DNA from: Bradyrhizobium sp. B097
GTDB taxonomy: Bacteria; Pseudomonadota; Alphaproteobacteria; Rhizobiales; Xanthobacteraceae
Assembly (NCBI RefSeq): GCF_038957035.1
Contig: NZ_CP152412.1
Coordinates: 7,312,501-7,376,500, forward strand
Direction of reading: 5' to 3'
DNA: 64,000 nt
Part shown: positions 46,164-55,837 of the stretch, piece after piece
Layout of the letters: each line of letters starts with the position of its first letter
How positions within the stretch are numbered: position 1 is the stretch's first letter
Translations under genes and position numbers: made by a program
The notes under the pieces: generated by a model
Told to the model about the DNA's origin: nothing
Database searches by the model: none
What the model saw: the letters and a program-made list of their open reading frames with translations, nothing else

Positions 46164-47494
46164 GCGACCGTCTCCTCAAAACTGCATGCCTCGTCCTGCC
46201 TCTGGCGCAAAAATGCCCGCAACTCCTCGATCGAGGCGATCGCCCGGTCCGTCAACGGATCAGAGCCTTGCTTATATTCGCCGACCTTGATCAGAAACTC
46301 GGCCTCAGCGTAGCGCGAGAGCAGATCACGGAAGACGGATGCCGCCTTGCGATGCGGCACAGACACGATTGCATCCATGACGCGGCTTCGGCTCGACAGC
46401 ACATCGATAGCCGGAAAATGCTCTCGCGAGGCGAGCGCGCGTGAGAGAATGATATGGCCGTCAAGAATGCCGCGTGATTCTTCGGCGATTGGATCGCCCG
46501 CGCCGTCGCCTTCGACAAGCACGGTATAGAATGCCGTGATTGAACCATGCTCGCCCATGCCAGCACGCTCCAACAGGCCCGGCAACAGCGCAAAGACGGA
46601 AGGCGGAAAGCCGCGCCGGGTCGGAGGCTCTCCTGCGGCAAGACCGATTTCACGCATGGCGCGGCTAAAGCGCGTCAATGAATCCATCATCAGAACGACG
46701 CGCAGTCCTTGATCACGAAAATATTCGGCCAATGCCGTCGCCATATGAGCGCATTGCGTCCGCTCCATGGCCGAACGGTCGGAGGTCTCAACGACGACGA
46801 CCGAACGGCGCAGCGCCTCGCCAAGATGACGTTCGATGAATTCACGCACCTCTCGGCCACGTTCGCCGATCAGCGCGACGATAGTGACATCAGCGGCCGC
46901 GCCTTTGACGATCTGCGCCATCAGCGTCGACTTGCCACAACCAGCGTCGCCATAGATTCCGATCCGCTGGCCTTCTCCACATGTCAAAAGCCCATCCAGG
47001 ACACGAACGCCGAGCGGAAAAGGCTGTTCGATACCGCGTCGCTTCATGGGGTTGGGAGCCTTGCCGCGCAGCGGGCGAGCTTCGCCAGTCTTTATTGGGC
47101 CCCTACCATCGAGTGGACGGCCAAAACTGTCGATCACGCGGCCGAGCAAATCGGGACCGACCGGCACTTCCTGCATTCGCCCGGTCGTGACCACTTCCGC
47201 ACGGTTGGACAAGCCGACCATGTCACCGATCGGCGTGAGCAACACCCCGTCCGGCAATAGACCGATCACTTCGGCCTCGAGCGACCATCCGCTGCGCGGA
47301 TCTTGCAAGAGGCACAGTTCACCGACACGGGCCTCCGGCAAGACGGCATGGAGCAGCGTGCCGATCGCCCGCGTGATCCGACCGCGGACGGCGCGCGTGT
47401 CGATTTGCTTTGCGGACGATCTTAAGGATGAGAGTGCAGCGTGGACGGCCCCTTCCTCTGCCGCAGCATCATGGATTGGTCGTTGCGTGGTCAC
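46139..47494 (-). CDS. rhcN: RhcN, type III secretion ATPase
   Basis: 451 residues from GTG 47494, whose GTGA overlaps the nolV stop. The longer frame to 47596 is shadow. F1-like ATPase with Walker A GDAGCGKSTL, RERGREVREFIE, Walker B RVVLMMDSLTRFSRA, and the catalytic-Glu and arginine-finger segments (GERGREV, RYAEAEFLIKVGEYKQGSD). It forms the hexameric ATPase that detaches chaperones and unfolds substrates. Complete and intact. Confidence 0.95.
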   Translation of the reverse strand: MTTQRPIHDAAAEEGAVHAALSSLRSSAKQIDTRAVRGRITRAIGTLLHAVLPEARVGELCLLQDPRSGWSLEAEVIGLLPDGVLLTPIGDMVGLSNRAEVVTTGRMQEVPVGPDLLGRVIDSFGRPLDGRGPIKTGEARPLRGKAPNPMKRRGIEQPFPLGVRVLDGLLTCGEGQRIGIYGDAGCGKSTLMAQIVKGAAADVTIVALIGERGREVREFIERHLGEALRRSVVVVETSDRSAMERTQCAHMATALAEYFRDQGLRVVLMMDSLTRFSRAMREIGLAAGEPPTRRGFPPSVFALLPGLLERAGMGEHGSITAFYTVLVEGDGAGDPIAEESRGILDGHIILSRALASREHFPAIDVLSSRSRVMDAIVSVPHRKAASVFRDLLSRYAEAEFLIKVGEYKQGSDPLTDRAIASIEELRAFLRQRQDEACSFEETVAWMSRLTA

Positions 47495-48114
47495 GGCTCG
47501 CCTTCCTGCGAAGACAAGCCAAGGCCGAGACGAAGCGCGCGGAGCTGCGCGGCAAGTCCAAGGTCGACATTGCCAAACTCGCTCCACAAAACGCACTGGT
47601 CCGCCGTCAGCGCAGGATCCGGCTCAATCCGGACCTTGGGCCGACCGTCCCGTCCATCGCAGGCTGCGAACTCACTGGCCAGCAGATCGGCTTTCAGGGG
47701 GGATACGTGAAGGCAAACTTCCGTGTTGTTATACTTTTGCTCGATGGCATGACGGACACCCCGCACCAGCATCTCGCCAGGATCAAAGGCGCCCAGCAAA
47801 TCGCTCACGATCTCAATAATCAGTTGCGGCAATTCCTGCTCCAGAACCGCCTTTCGCTGCGCCAGTTCGCCAGCAGCCTGCCCAATCAGCTGCGCCATTT
47901 CCTCCGCGCCCGTCTTTACGCCCTCGGCATGGCCACGCGTCCGTTCTCGCTCGTAAGCTTTGCGCCCCCAGTGACGTACGCGTTGCAAATGCCGCTCGGC
48001 AGCGGCCCGCGCGTATACGGCATCATGCCAGATCTTGAGCTCGGCTGCCGGAATCAGGGGCCCGAGCGGGCGAATCTGCGGGGCCACAGGCAATGCTGGG
48101 ACATCGTCGGTCAT
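47491..48114 (-). CDS. nolV: NolV (RhcL), ATPase stator protein
   Basis: 207 residues of the YscL/FliH type. It is helical around 40-110 (RHLQRVRHWGRKAYERERTRGHAEGVKTGAEEMAQ) with a globular C-terminal domain. It links the ATPase to the sorting platform. Overlaps nolU by 4 bases and rhcN by 4 bases. Confidence 0.9.
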   Translation of the reverse strand: MTDDVPALPVAPQIRPLGPLIPAAELKIWHDAVYARAAAERHLQRVRHWGRKAYERERTRGHAEGVKTGAEEMAQLIGQAAGELAQRKAVLEQELPQLIIEIVSDLLGAFDPGEMLVRGVRHAIEQKYNNTEVCLHVSPLKADLLASEFAACDGRDGRPKVRIEPDPALTADQCVLWSEFGNVDLGLAAQLRALRLGLGLSSQEGEP

Positions 48115-48731
48115 CCCCTGGCAACCTCCGTCCCCAAATGGGCGATGACCAAGGAAAGCAGTGGACCTGCGGCACTACGGTATTCGACCGCCGGATTGTC
48201 TGCGGCGGTCCCAACGGGCAGGCGTAGAAGCACGCGGGTACGCTCAAGCGCTGGAGCCTCATCGAGCCAAGCGCCGAGACAGCCATGTCCATCGTGCTCA
48301 ATCTGTCGCGACAGTTGCTCCGGATCGGCAATCGGCGTCGTCGCGACCGCACCGGATAAATGCCGGATCCCAAAAGCATGCGCTTCAGCACCGATCATTT
48401 CGACCAAGATCGATAGATCGTGCTTTGAAACCAGCTTCAGGACCGAACGTGCATGCCAGATACTGCCCGCGAGCAGGGCAGCCCGACGCGGATCATGCCC
48501 GAGCAGAAGGTCATCATTCCAGCCAGCTCCGCTCACATCCACGTCGTTGCCAAGCAGCAGCTCGGCCAGTCTTGGCTGCAGTCTGGAGCTCTGCTGCAGC
48601 CGCAGCAATGTTGGAGGCGACAGCAGGGGATCGAGGCGCGTAGCGACGCGGCTCGGATGGATCGAGGCAGCAAGCTCGCGCAGCCGATCGGAAGCCAGCG
48701 TGAACGAACGATTGGGTTCGGTGGATGACAT
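48111..48731 (-). CDS. nolU: NolU (RhcK), sorting-platform protein
   Basis: 206 residues from ATG 48731 (MSSTEPNRSFTLASDRLRELA). An upstream ATG at 48776 is also in frame, overlaps rhcJ, and sits in a short tandem repeat (CAGGACACTCATG twice) that may have created extra starts. It belongs to the NolU/YscK family: SPPTLLRLQQSSRLQPRLAELLL..., W..DLLLGHDPRRAALLAG. Adapter between RhcQ and RhcL in the platform pods. Confidence 0.87.
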   Translation of the reverse strand: MSSTEPNRSFTLASDRLRELAASIHPSRVATRLDPLLSPPTLLRLQQSSRLQPRLAELLLGNDVDVSGAGWNDDLLLGHDPRRAALLAGSIWHARSVLKLVSKHDLSILVEMIGAEAHAFGIRHLSGAVATTPIADPEQLSRQIEHDGHGCLGAWLDEAPALERTRVLLRLPVGTAADNPAVEYRSAAGPLLSLVIAHLGTEVARG

Positions 48732-48765
48732 GCCGACATGAGTGTCCTGGCCATGAGTGTCCTGG

Positions 48766-49638
48766 TTATGTCGCATCGGAAATCATCTTTTTGCCGGCAG
48801 CATGGACAACCGGTGCGTTCGAACGTCTGCCAAACATGCTCAGTTTGCGCGATGATTGTCCGAATTGACGAATACGTGCACCCAGCAAGACGTAAGATAC
48901 GATGCCGAATGCGGCGCCGGCGCCCCCCACCCCGAGCGCAAGCAACGGCGTTGAAGCTGACTTTGCTGGTTGAGCCGAACCGGCTGTCCGCGCCTGGTCA
49001 AGTGGGGCACGCTCAACCGGCACGAAGACGACCGCCACCTTGTCGTAGGACAGCCCTTCGATGCTGTTGGCGACAAGCATCTTGATCTGCGGTAACAGCG
49101 CCGCGAGCTTCGCGTTGGTGCCATGTCGAATGAAGACCGATGCCGAGGATGGGGTCGCATCTTGCCGCAACAGATCGTTCTTCGGCAGCACAACGTGGAC
49201 ACGCGCCGAAAGGACGCCATCGATATCGCTAATCGTGCGCGACAATTCTTCGCTTAGCGCATAAACGTAACGGGCGCGCTCCTCGATCGGTGAGGCAACC
49301 AGGCCCGATCCTTTGAACACCTCGCCCAGATTCTTGAAAGATTGGCGCGGCAGCCCCTCGACATTCAACAGGTCAATGGAATACGCGAGCTGCTTTTCCT
49401 CGACCTGGATGGTGCTGGTTCCGTCCTTGGCAACAACACGGACGGCATCGACACCCCTGCCGAGGAGAAGCGCAAGCATCTCATTGGCCTCACGCTCCTG
49501 AATCTTGGTGTAGAGATCAGCCTTGCAGCCGATCAACGGAAGAAGAAGCGGCAAGGCAAGACAAATGCGAAGCCGCCGCCACGATTGACGGCCGCCACCG
49601 CCATCCCTCCGCAACACACCAGTCATCATCAGCCTCAC
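48766..49638 (-). CDS. rhcJ: RhcJ (NolT), inner-ring lipoprotein
   Basis: 290 residues. Basic start, hydrophobic stretch ICLALPLLLPLIGC (lipobox Cys38), then the mature YscJ/PrgK body KADLYTKIQEREANEMLALLLGRGVDAV..., SARVHVVLPKND, and a C-terminal membrane helix LLALGVGGAGAAFGIVSYVLL. It forms the inner membrane ring. A fragment of a second copy survives at the start of the methyltransferase gene at 57544. nolB ends at the base before its start. Confidence 0.94.
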   Translation of the reverse strand: MRLMMTGVLRRDGGGGRQSWRRLRICLALPLLLPLIGCKADLYTKIQEREANEMLALLLGRGVDAVRVVAKDGTSTIQVEEKQLAYSIDLLNVEGLPRQSFKNLGEVFKGSGLVASPIEERARYVYALSEELSRTISDIDGVLSARVHVVLPKNDLLRQDATPSSASVFIRHGTNAKLAALLPQIKMLVANSIEGLSYDKVAVVFVPVERAPLDQARTAGSAQPAKSASTPLLALGVGGAGAAFGIVSYVLLGARIRQFGQSSRKLSMFGRRSNAPVVHAAGKKMISDAT

Positions 49639-50157
49639 TCAGCCCGCCGACAGCAGCTTGTTCAACGACGAGCCGACGGCGCTGGTGCTCTTGGAGACGA
49701 GGGAAACCTGAACGACGTCTCTGTAGACATCCCGTAGATTCACCATCATCGAATCGAAATCCGCTCCCACCGGTTTAACCGCCGCATGCGCGCCGACGTC
49801 GTCCACCTGCAGGAGCGACTGCGCAGCCGGTCCAGGTTGCACGCCATTCGAAGCAGAAGGTGCGCTGCCGACCGCCGGAGGACCGGCATGGCCCCGGTAC
49901 ACGATGGAAAGGGTTTGAAGGACGCGATCGCCCGACGGACTCGCCAGCGCGCTCGCGCGCTGAACCTCCAGCACCGGCGGAACGACTACCGCTCCACCTG
50001 CGACTGAGGAGGCGGCGGCCTGATTGGAAGCCGCTTGCGCAAGGGACTGCTCAAAGTGCGCCTGCTCGCCAGGAGCTGCCGGCGAGCAGGCATTTGAAAG
50101 ACAGTCGACTGAATTCGGAGAGATCGGCGTTGCGCCTACCATCATAGAAGGAATCAT
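49639..50157 (-). CDS. nolB: NolB (NopB/RhcI), inner-rod/pilus-associated protein
   Basis: 172 residues, Ala/Ser-rich, no Sec signal. It has an amphipathic N-terminal element HFEQSLAQAASN and a C-terminal helix (VNLRDVYRDVVQVSLVSKSTSAVGSSLNKLL) typical of inner-rod (YscI-like) and NopB proteins, which are themselves secreted. First gene of the nolB-rhcU operon; a tts box lies 64 bases upstream on the same strand. Confidence 0.9.
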   Translation of the reverse strand: MIPSMMVGATPISPNSVDCLSNACSPAAPGEQAHFEQSLAQAASNQAAASSVAGGAVVVPPVLEVQRASALASPSGDRVLQTLSIVYRGHAGPPAVGSAPSASNGVQPGPAAQSLLQVDDVGAHAAVKPVGADFDSMMVNLRDVYRDVVQVSLVSKSTSAVGSSLNKLLSAG

Positions 50158-50220
50158 TGTGCTCGTGTGATGAGATCAGGCATTGTTGACCGATGAACCG
50201 ATCAAGAATGTAGATCGGCG

Positions 50221-50238
50221 AGCTGACGAAAACCTGAC
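50221..50238 (-). promoter_or_regulatory. tts box for nolB-rhcU operon
   Basis: The minus strand reads GTCAGGTTTTCGTCAGCT, which keeps GTCAG-TT-TCG-AGCT of the consensus. It lies between divergent nolB and rhcC1 and points to nolB. Confidence 0.8.
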
Positions 50239-50350
50239 GAAGATACCGCTGATTGCGCCATCTAAAGATCACGTTTGGCTTCCAAGTTGGAATGAAATTC
50301 TAGGTTTCTTCTCAGGCGGAAGAGCTTCGGGAATACTCGTCCGATCCACG

Positions 50351-51034
50351 ATGGCGCACATTTTGAAGAGAGTTCTCTGTGTCGGGGTTTTCATTTGTCT
50401 CGGAATGGTGCGGGCGCTTGGCGCATCCCTATCCCTGCCGTCGACCCCTTATAGCTATACGGTTCTGGATCAGGACCTTTCTGCCGCGTTGCAGGAGTTC
50501 GGCAACAATCTCAATATCAAGGTCAATGTCAGCGCCGAAGTAAAGGGCCGGATTCGGGGGCGAATGCCCGACCTGCCACCACGAGAGTTCCTCGAGCGTT
50601 TGACTAACCTGTACAATCTTCAATGGTATTACGACGGGCTCGTGCTCTACATATCCGCTGCCCATGAGGCGCAAAGCCGGCTCATTGTGTTGACCCCGAT
50701 CAGCTTCAACGCGTTCAAGACCGCGCTCGATGCGTTCAACATCTCCGATGAGCGCTATATCGTGCAGCCGGCCCCGGGAGATGGCCTCGTGCTGACTTCG
50801 GGCCCGCCACGCTTCATCGCGCTGGTGGACCAAACGCTCAAGGGCCTTGTGGCGGAGGCGCAGGCGCGGCGGAATCCCGCCGCCGCCGAAAAGCCGCCGC
50901 GGGAGTCGGTTTTGATGTTGTTTCGCGGCTCCTCGAGCATGGTCATTCGCGACGGACGACCGGAAAGCCATTATTCTTCCGAAGTGCCGCATCAGGACTG
51001 CATCGTGCGCGAAGCCGGTGCAGGCCAGAAGTGA
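50351..51034 (+). CDS. rhcC1: RhcC1, N-terminal secretin component
   Basis: 227 residues from ATG 50351 (MAHILKRVLCVGVFICLGMVRALGA, signal peptide). The body is the N0/N1 secretin region: YTVLDQDLSAALQEFGNNLNIKVNVSAEVKGRIRGRMPDLPPREFLERLTNLYNLQWYYDG, then PRFIALVDQTLKGLV. It is the separately encoded periplasmic half of the outer ring; RhcC2 supplies the barrel. It is divergent from nolB. A close but broken copy lies at 57798-58473. Confidence 0.93.
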   Translation: MAHILKRVLCVGVFICLGMVRALGASLSLPSTPYSYTVLDQDLSAALQEFGNNLNIKVNVSAEVKGRIRGRMPDLPPREFLERLTNLYNLQWYYDGLVLYISAAHEAQSRLIVLTPISFNAFKTALDAFNISDERYIVQPAPGDGLVLTSGPPRFIALVDQTLKGLVAEAQARRNPAAAEKPPRESVLMLFRGSSSMVIRDGRPESHYSSEVPHQDCIVREAGAGQK

Positions 51035-51100
51035 CTTAATGATGCGAGACGGCTCCAGCCGAAGTCGATCCGATCAGCATTGGCTTAGATCCATATGATC

Positions 51101-51118
51101 GTCAGCTTCTCGAAAGCT
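51101..51118 (+). promoter_or_regulatory. tts box (perfect consensus)
   Basis: GTCAGCTTCTCGAAAGCT, exact match. It precedes the repeat-rich effector (ATG 51355) by ~235 bases. Confidence 0.92.
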
Positions 51119-51354
51119 TATTCTCCCAGCATGAGCGCGCGGATGTTTTGACGGCGGTGCCGCCAGCGACCGCAATGGAAGTGCGCGTCCATGCACCGGA
51201 TGCTCGAGCGGAAGGTGGTTAGCGCCATCCTTGACGCTAGCTCGGGGGCTTAAAGATCAAGGCGAGCCTCCGAAAAACAACTGCTTCGGAGTTCGCAGGA
51301 CAGGAGCGTTCGCATCGCTCGATGGCGCTCCAACATTTTGAAAGGAGTAACAAG

Positions 51355-52224
51355 ATGGACTTCAATGCGATCGGCCCATCGAATACGAGCCCAGAGCCCG
51401 ACTCAGCGCGACCGGCCACGGACGCAACCGGCTTTGAGCAGCAGCTCAGCGGTGCGCAAGGCGGTGCTGCGCCGCATCGTGCCGCCTCCCCAGAGCTGCA
51501 GGGGGACGCCTATTCGCCATATTTGGACGTAGACCATCCCTATTCGCGGTACTTGGAGGCTGGACACCCCTATTCGCCGTACCTGGATTTAGCGCATCCC
51601 TATGCGCCAGACTTGGGTTGGGAGGGTGATCCACACACGCCGACTGCGGTCCACGCCGAACCGGCACCGGAAAGCTCCGCGCAGCACGTCTCGCAGCACA
51701 CGATCGCTCAGGCGATCGAGGCAGATCCGGGTTTCGACCAAGATCTGATATGGCAAAATGTGGATGTCGGCGCGCCGCACGCAGGGCCGTCGCATGCTGA
51801 GCCGCCGCACGTCGGGCCATCACAGGCTGGCCCATCGCATGCCGGGCCCTCCCACGCCCGGCCATTTCAGGCCGGACCATCTCAGGCTGGGCCTTCCGAA
51901 GCTGCACCGCCAGAACTTTCCGAGTTCCGTATGTTAAACGGACGTCGCGCCAAGGATTACTGGGTTTTCACCGGCCAAACAGCCACAGGCGCTCAGATCG
52001 ACATGCTGGAGCGCAGCGGAGTGAAGCCGAGCAAGGACCACCCGACAACAATGTTCACGCTCCTCGGAGTGCCTCACACGGCCGAATGGAGAGAAGAAGG
52101 CTTCATTCGTCTCACGCCGTCGCTGGACCAGATCCTTTGGCCTGCAGACCCCGATGAAGATCGACCGGCGGGACTTGGGGGAAGATCCCCCCACCCACTA
52201 GCAACCACAGCCGGGGCAGGGTGA
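51355..52224 (+). CDS. Putative type III effector with two internal repeat tracts
   Basis: 289 residues from ATG 51355, AAGGAG upstream. No Sec signal. Residues ~25-40 contain TGFEQQLSGAQGG, an element shared with other TtsI-controlled proteins here. Residues ~50-90 hold four ~11-residue repeats of the form HPYSPYLDL. Residues ~140-190 hold about ten GPSHA/GPSQA-type repeats. A unique C-terminal domain (about 190-270) contains RAKDYWVFTGQTATGAQIDMLERSG and GVPHTAEWREEGFIRLTPSLDQILWP. I do not recognise the family. A decayed copy of this domain lies near 58960-59140. A perfect tts box upstream indicates co-regulation with secretion. Confidence 0.8.
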   Translation: MDFNAIGPSNTSPEPDSARPATDATGFEQQLSGAQGGAAPHRAASPELQGDAYSPYLDVDHPYSRYLEAGHPYSPYLDLAHPYAPDLGWEGDPHTPTAVHAEPAPESSAQHVSQHTIAQAIEADPGFDQDLIWQNVDVGAPHAGPSHAEPPHVGPSQAGPSHAGPSHARPFQAGPSQAGPSEAAPPELSEFRMLNGRRAKDYWVFTGQTATGAQIDMLERSGVKPSKDHPTTMFTLLGVPHTAEWREEGFIRLTPSLDQILWPADPDEDRPAGLGGRSPHPLATTAGAG

Positions 52225-52717
52225 TGTCCGAAGGCGATAGATTGACCTTGCCAACGGCAGGGGAACTTGGTGACGGCCGCTCTGGCCGGCGGATATTGCG
52301 CCGGCCAAGCTCCTTCTTGAAGGGCCACTCGATAAGTGCAGAGACCTGATCGAGGCAGGATAGCTGTACGGATCGAGACGAGTGATCACCAGCTGACCCT
52401 CTTCACGCTACTCGCCTCTCCGCCGTCCGGTTTGCTGTACGTGGACACTGCCGCGCAAATCGACCACCTTCATCATGAAGCGCGATTGCCACATGCACGG
52501 TAACACTGAAACGAGCTCACGACATTCAGCTCAGGCTTTCGCCGCCCCTTTGGCCAACGGGTGCGTAAACCTGTCCATCGGTCCGAATGGACAAAATCGC
52601 GCTTCGAGCGACTTCGATCATGTCATTTGAGGTCCGCTGTGCCTCCGGAAGCAATAGCAGAGCGGACGTCCGCGAACGCCGATACGCACGGGCGCACTAA
52701 AACGCTTTGCCGATTGC
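52225..52717. other. Intergenic, nothing recognised
   Basis: Short frames on both strands without motif lie between convergent effector and nrdB genes. No hairpin followed by a U-run was found. Confidence 0.4.
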
Positions 52718-53791
52718 CTACATACGGCCGAAAGCCGCCCACACCCCGTCTTCGCCATCCCAGCTGCCGCGACTCGTCGCCTTGGAATACTTCGTGGCGC
52801 GCTGCTCGAAGAAATTGGCGTGCTCGACGCCGTTGAGAATCTCGACGAGCCACGGCAGCGGATGCGCCTTGACTTGGATGAGCTCGCCCTCCTTAGCCTC
52901 AAAGAAGCCGAAAATCGGGGAAATCCGGAGCTGGGTCAGTCGCCAGTCGGCGACATAGCGGACGTAGGCGTGGATCTGCTCCGGGCGCATGCCCTCGATC
53001 TTGCCTAGGCCAAAGGCGAGATCGACGAAGTTCTCTTCCAGCTTCACCATGGTCTTGGCGACGTCGACGATGTCGTCGCGGACGGAGCTCGTCACCGCGC
53101 CGGTTTCGCGGTGCCATTCGTGAAACAGCTTGATGACGCCCTCGCAATGGAGACTCTCGTCGCGCGCTGACCAGCTTACGATCTGTCCCATGCCGTTCAT
53201 CTTGTTGTGGCGTGGGAAGTTGAGCAGCATAGCGAAGCTCGCGAACAACGCCATGCCTTCGGTGAAGGCGCCGAACATAGCCAGAGTGCGAGCGACATCG
53301 GCCACCGTGTCAACGCCGAACGCATGCAAGTAGTCCGCCTTGGCGCGCATCTCCGCATAGCCGCGGAATGCCTCGAACTCGGTCTTGGGCATGCCGAGCG
53401 TCTTGAGCAGCAGCGCATAGGCGTCGATGTGGACCGTCTCCATGTTGGTGAAGGCCGCCATCATCATCTGGACGGTGAGCGGCTGGAAAATCGGGATGTA
53501 GCGCTTGAGATAGTTGTCACCGACCTCGATGTCCGATTGAGTGAAGAAACGGAAGATTTGGGTGAGCAGTGCGCGCTCGTTGGCGGTGACGCGGTCCGAC
53601 GCCCAGTCCTTAAGGTCGCTGCCGAGCGGTACTTCCTCGGCCATCCAGTGGGTCTGCTGCTGGCGCTTCCAGAACTCGTAAGCCCAGGCGTAGCGATCGA
53701 CGTCATAGCAGCCGGTCGAGTCAAGGAGGCCGACGCGCCCCTTGCCGATCAGCATGCGCGGATCGACGGACGAGAGATCGATCACTGACAT
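52718..53791 (-). CDS. nrdB: Class I ribonucleotide reductase small subunit
   Basis: 357 residues from ATG 53791, with GAGGAG 8 bases upstream. Ferritin-like iron ligands are in place: Asp/Glu in TQSDIEVGD-type helix, FTNMETVHIDAY (Glu, His and the radical Tyr region), and SARDESLHCEGV (Glu, His). It generates the tyrosyl radical for the NrdA partner. It overlaps the end of nrdA. The whole pair lies inside the TtsI regulon but is under a cobalamin riboswitch, not a tts box. Confidence 0.9.
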   Translation of the reverse strand: MSVIDLSSVDPRMLIGKGRVGLLDSTGCYDVDRYAWAYEFWKRQQQTHWMAEEVPLGSDLKDWASDRVTANERALLTQIFRFFTQSDIEVGDNYLKRYIPIFQPLTVQMMMAAFTNMETVHIDAYALLLKTLGMPKTEFEAFRGYAEMRAKADYLHAFGVDTVADVARTLAMFGAFTEGMALFASFAMLLNFPRHNKMNGMGQIVSWSARDESLHCEGVIKLFHEWHRETGAVTSSVRDDIVDVAKTMVKLEENFVDLAFGLGKIEGMRPEQIHAYVRYVADWRLTQLRISPIFGFFEAKEGELIQVKAHPLPWLVEILNGVEHANFFEQRATKYSKATSRGSWDGEDGVWAAFGRM

Positions 53792-55718
53792 GCGAGGCAC
53801 TCCTCATAGTCGGCGCGCTGCGGCTGCCCCGGCGCGGCCTCGTGGCCGTTGACGATCTTGCCGGCGAACGCGGCGCGCGAGATCGATTTTGAACGGCAGT
53901 AATAAAGGCTCTTCACCCCACGCTTCCATGCCGTCCAGTGCAGCATGTGGAGGTCCCACTTATCGACATCGGCCGGCAGATAGAGGTTGATTGACTGGCT
54001 CTGGCAAATGAACGCGGCGCGGTCGCCGGCAAGCTCGACGATCCAGCGCTGGTCGACCTCAAAGGCGGTACGAAAGATCGCTTTCTTGTGTTCCACAGGA
54101 TGTCGAGATGGGCGACCGAACCCTCGTGCGCGATGATCGACTGCCAGGTCGCCGAAGTGTTGGCGCCCTTGGCGGTCAGCACCTTGGCGAGATGAGGATT
54201 GCGCACCGAGATGGCGCCCGACAACGTCTTGTGGGTGTAGATGTTAGCCGGCATCGGCTCGATGCAGGCACTGGTGCCGCCGCAGATGATGCTGATCGAG
54301 GCGGTCGGCGCGATCGCGATCTTCTGGCTGAAGCGCGCCAACACGCCGCGTTCCAGGGCATCCGGGCACGGGCCACGCTCGCGAGCGAGCGCCACGGATG
54401 CCGCATCGGCCTCGCGACGGATTTTTCGGAACATCTTCAGATTGAACGACTTGGCCAAGACACTCTCCATCGGAATGCCCTTGGCCTGGAGGAACGAGTG
54501 GAAGCCCATGACGCCAAGTCCGACGGAGCGCTCGCGCAGGGCGGCGTAGCGGGCGCGCTTCATGCCGTCCGGCGCCACCGTGATGAAGTGGGTGAGCACG
54601 TTGTCGAGGAAGCGCATGACGTCCTCGATGAAGCCGGGCTCCTCATTCCACTGGTCCCAGGTCTCGAGGTTGAGCGACGACAGGCAGCACACCGCGGTGC
54701 GCTCCTCGCCGCGGTGGTCGATGCCGGTCGGAAGAGTAATCTCGCTGCACAGGTTGGAGGTCGAGACCTTGAGGCCGAGCTCGCGTTGGTGCTTGGGGAG
54801 CGCGCGGTTCACGGTGTCGATGAACAAGAGGTAAGGCTCGCCGGTCTGCAGCCGGTTCTCCAGGATGCGTTGCCACAACTGGCGGGCATCGATCTCGCGG
54901 ACGACCTCGTTAGTCTTCGGGCTGCGGAGAGCGAACGCGGTGCCGACGCCCACGGCACGCATGAACTCGTCGGTGACGTTGATACCGTGATGCAAGTTGA
55001 GGCTCTTGCGGTTGAAGTCGCCGGACGCCTTGCGGATCTCGAGGAACTCCTCGATCTCGGGATGGTGGATATCGAGATAGGCCGCCGCCGAGCCGCGCCG
55101 CAACGAGCCCTGGCTGATCGCCAGCGTCAGGCCGTCCATGACGTGGATGAACGGGAGGTTACCTGAGGTGACGCCGCCCTTCACTTTCTCGCCGATCGAG
55201 CGAACATTGCCCCAGTAGGTGCCGATGCCGCCGCCGTTGGCGGCAAGCCAGACGTTCTCGTTCCAGGTGCCTACGATGCCTTCGAGCGAGTCCGACACCG
55301 AGTTAAGGAAGCACGAGATCGGCAGGCCGCGCGTGGTGCCGCCGTTGGAGAGCACTGGTGCGGCCGGCATGAACCACAGCCGAGACATCGCGTCGCAGAG
55401 ACGTTGGGCATGCGCAACATCGTCCGCGAAGGCGCAAGACACCCGCGCGAACATGTCCTGGAAGGTTTCGCCGGCGAGCAGATAACGGTCGGTCAGCGTC
55501 AGCTTGCCGAACGACGTCAGCAGATCGTCGCGTGACCGATCGAGCGTGAGGTCGGACACCTTTGGCGATGGCGCGAGGGGCCACGGCAGCGGGGCCGGCG
55601 ACGGCGGCGGCACAAGACAAAGCTCAGGCGCGGTAGGCTTTGCCTGCGCTGGCCGCGGCCGCAAACTCGGCGACTCAACCAGATGACCATGTTGATCGAA
55701 ATCGTAAGACGGCGACAT
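53782..55718 (-). pseudogene. nrdA: Class I ribonucleotide reductase large subunit, one frameshift
   Basis: Most of the catalytic barrel is intact: GLPISCFLNS (first active Cys), STSNLCSEIT (Asn, radical Cys, Glu), TAVCCLSSLNL (second active Cys), PTASISIICGGTSACIEP. One base is missing near 54091-54100 (HLDIL then VEHKKAIF). The C-terminal ~100 residues, with the redox tail ECLACQ, continue in the next frame to 53782. The N-terminus lacks an ATP cone. Start uncertain (ATG 55718 or GTG 55805). If the shift is real, the enzyme would lose the Tyr/Tyr relay and reducing Cys pair. If it is an assembly error, the gene is complete. Confidence 0.82.
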
Positions 55719-55837
55719 CGGCAACCCCGCGATGTTTGGAGCTGAGGCCGCGCGGACGACTTGCGAGGAGACCGGGTAAATGTCCCTGTCTGCAAGCGAC
55801 CCCACGGGGCACCCCGCCCGAGGACGTTCTGTTCTGT

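Noticed and set aside
54108..55166. 352-codon plus-strand ORF opposite nrdA
   Set aside because: Antisense shadow; nrdA motifs are clear on the minus strand.
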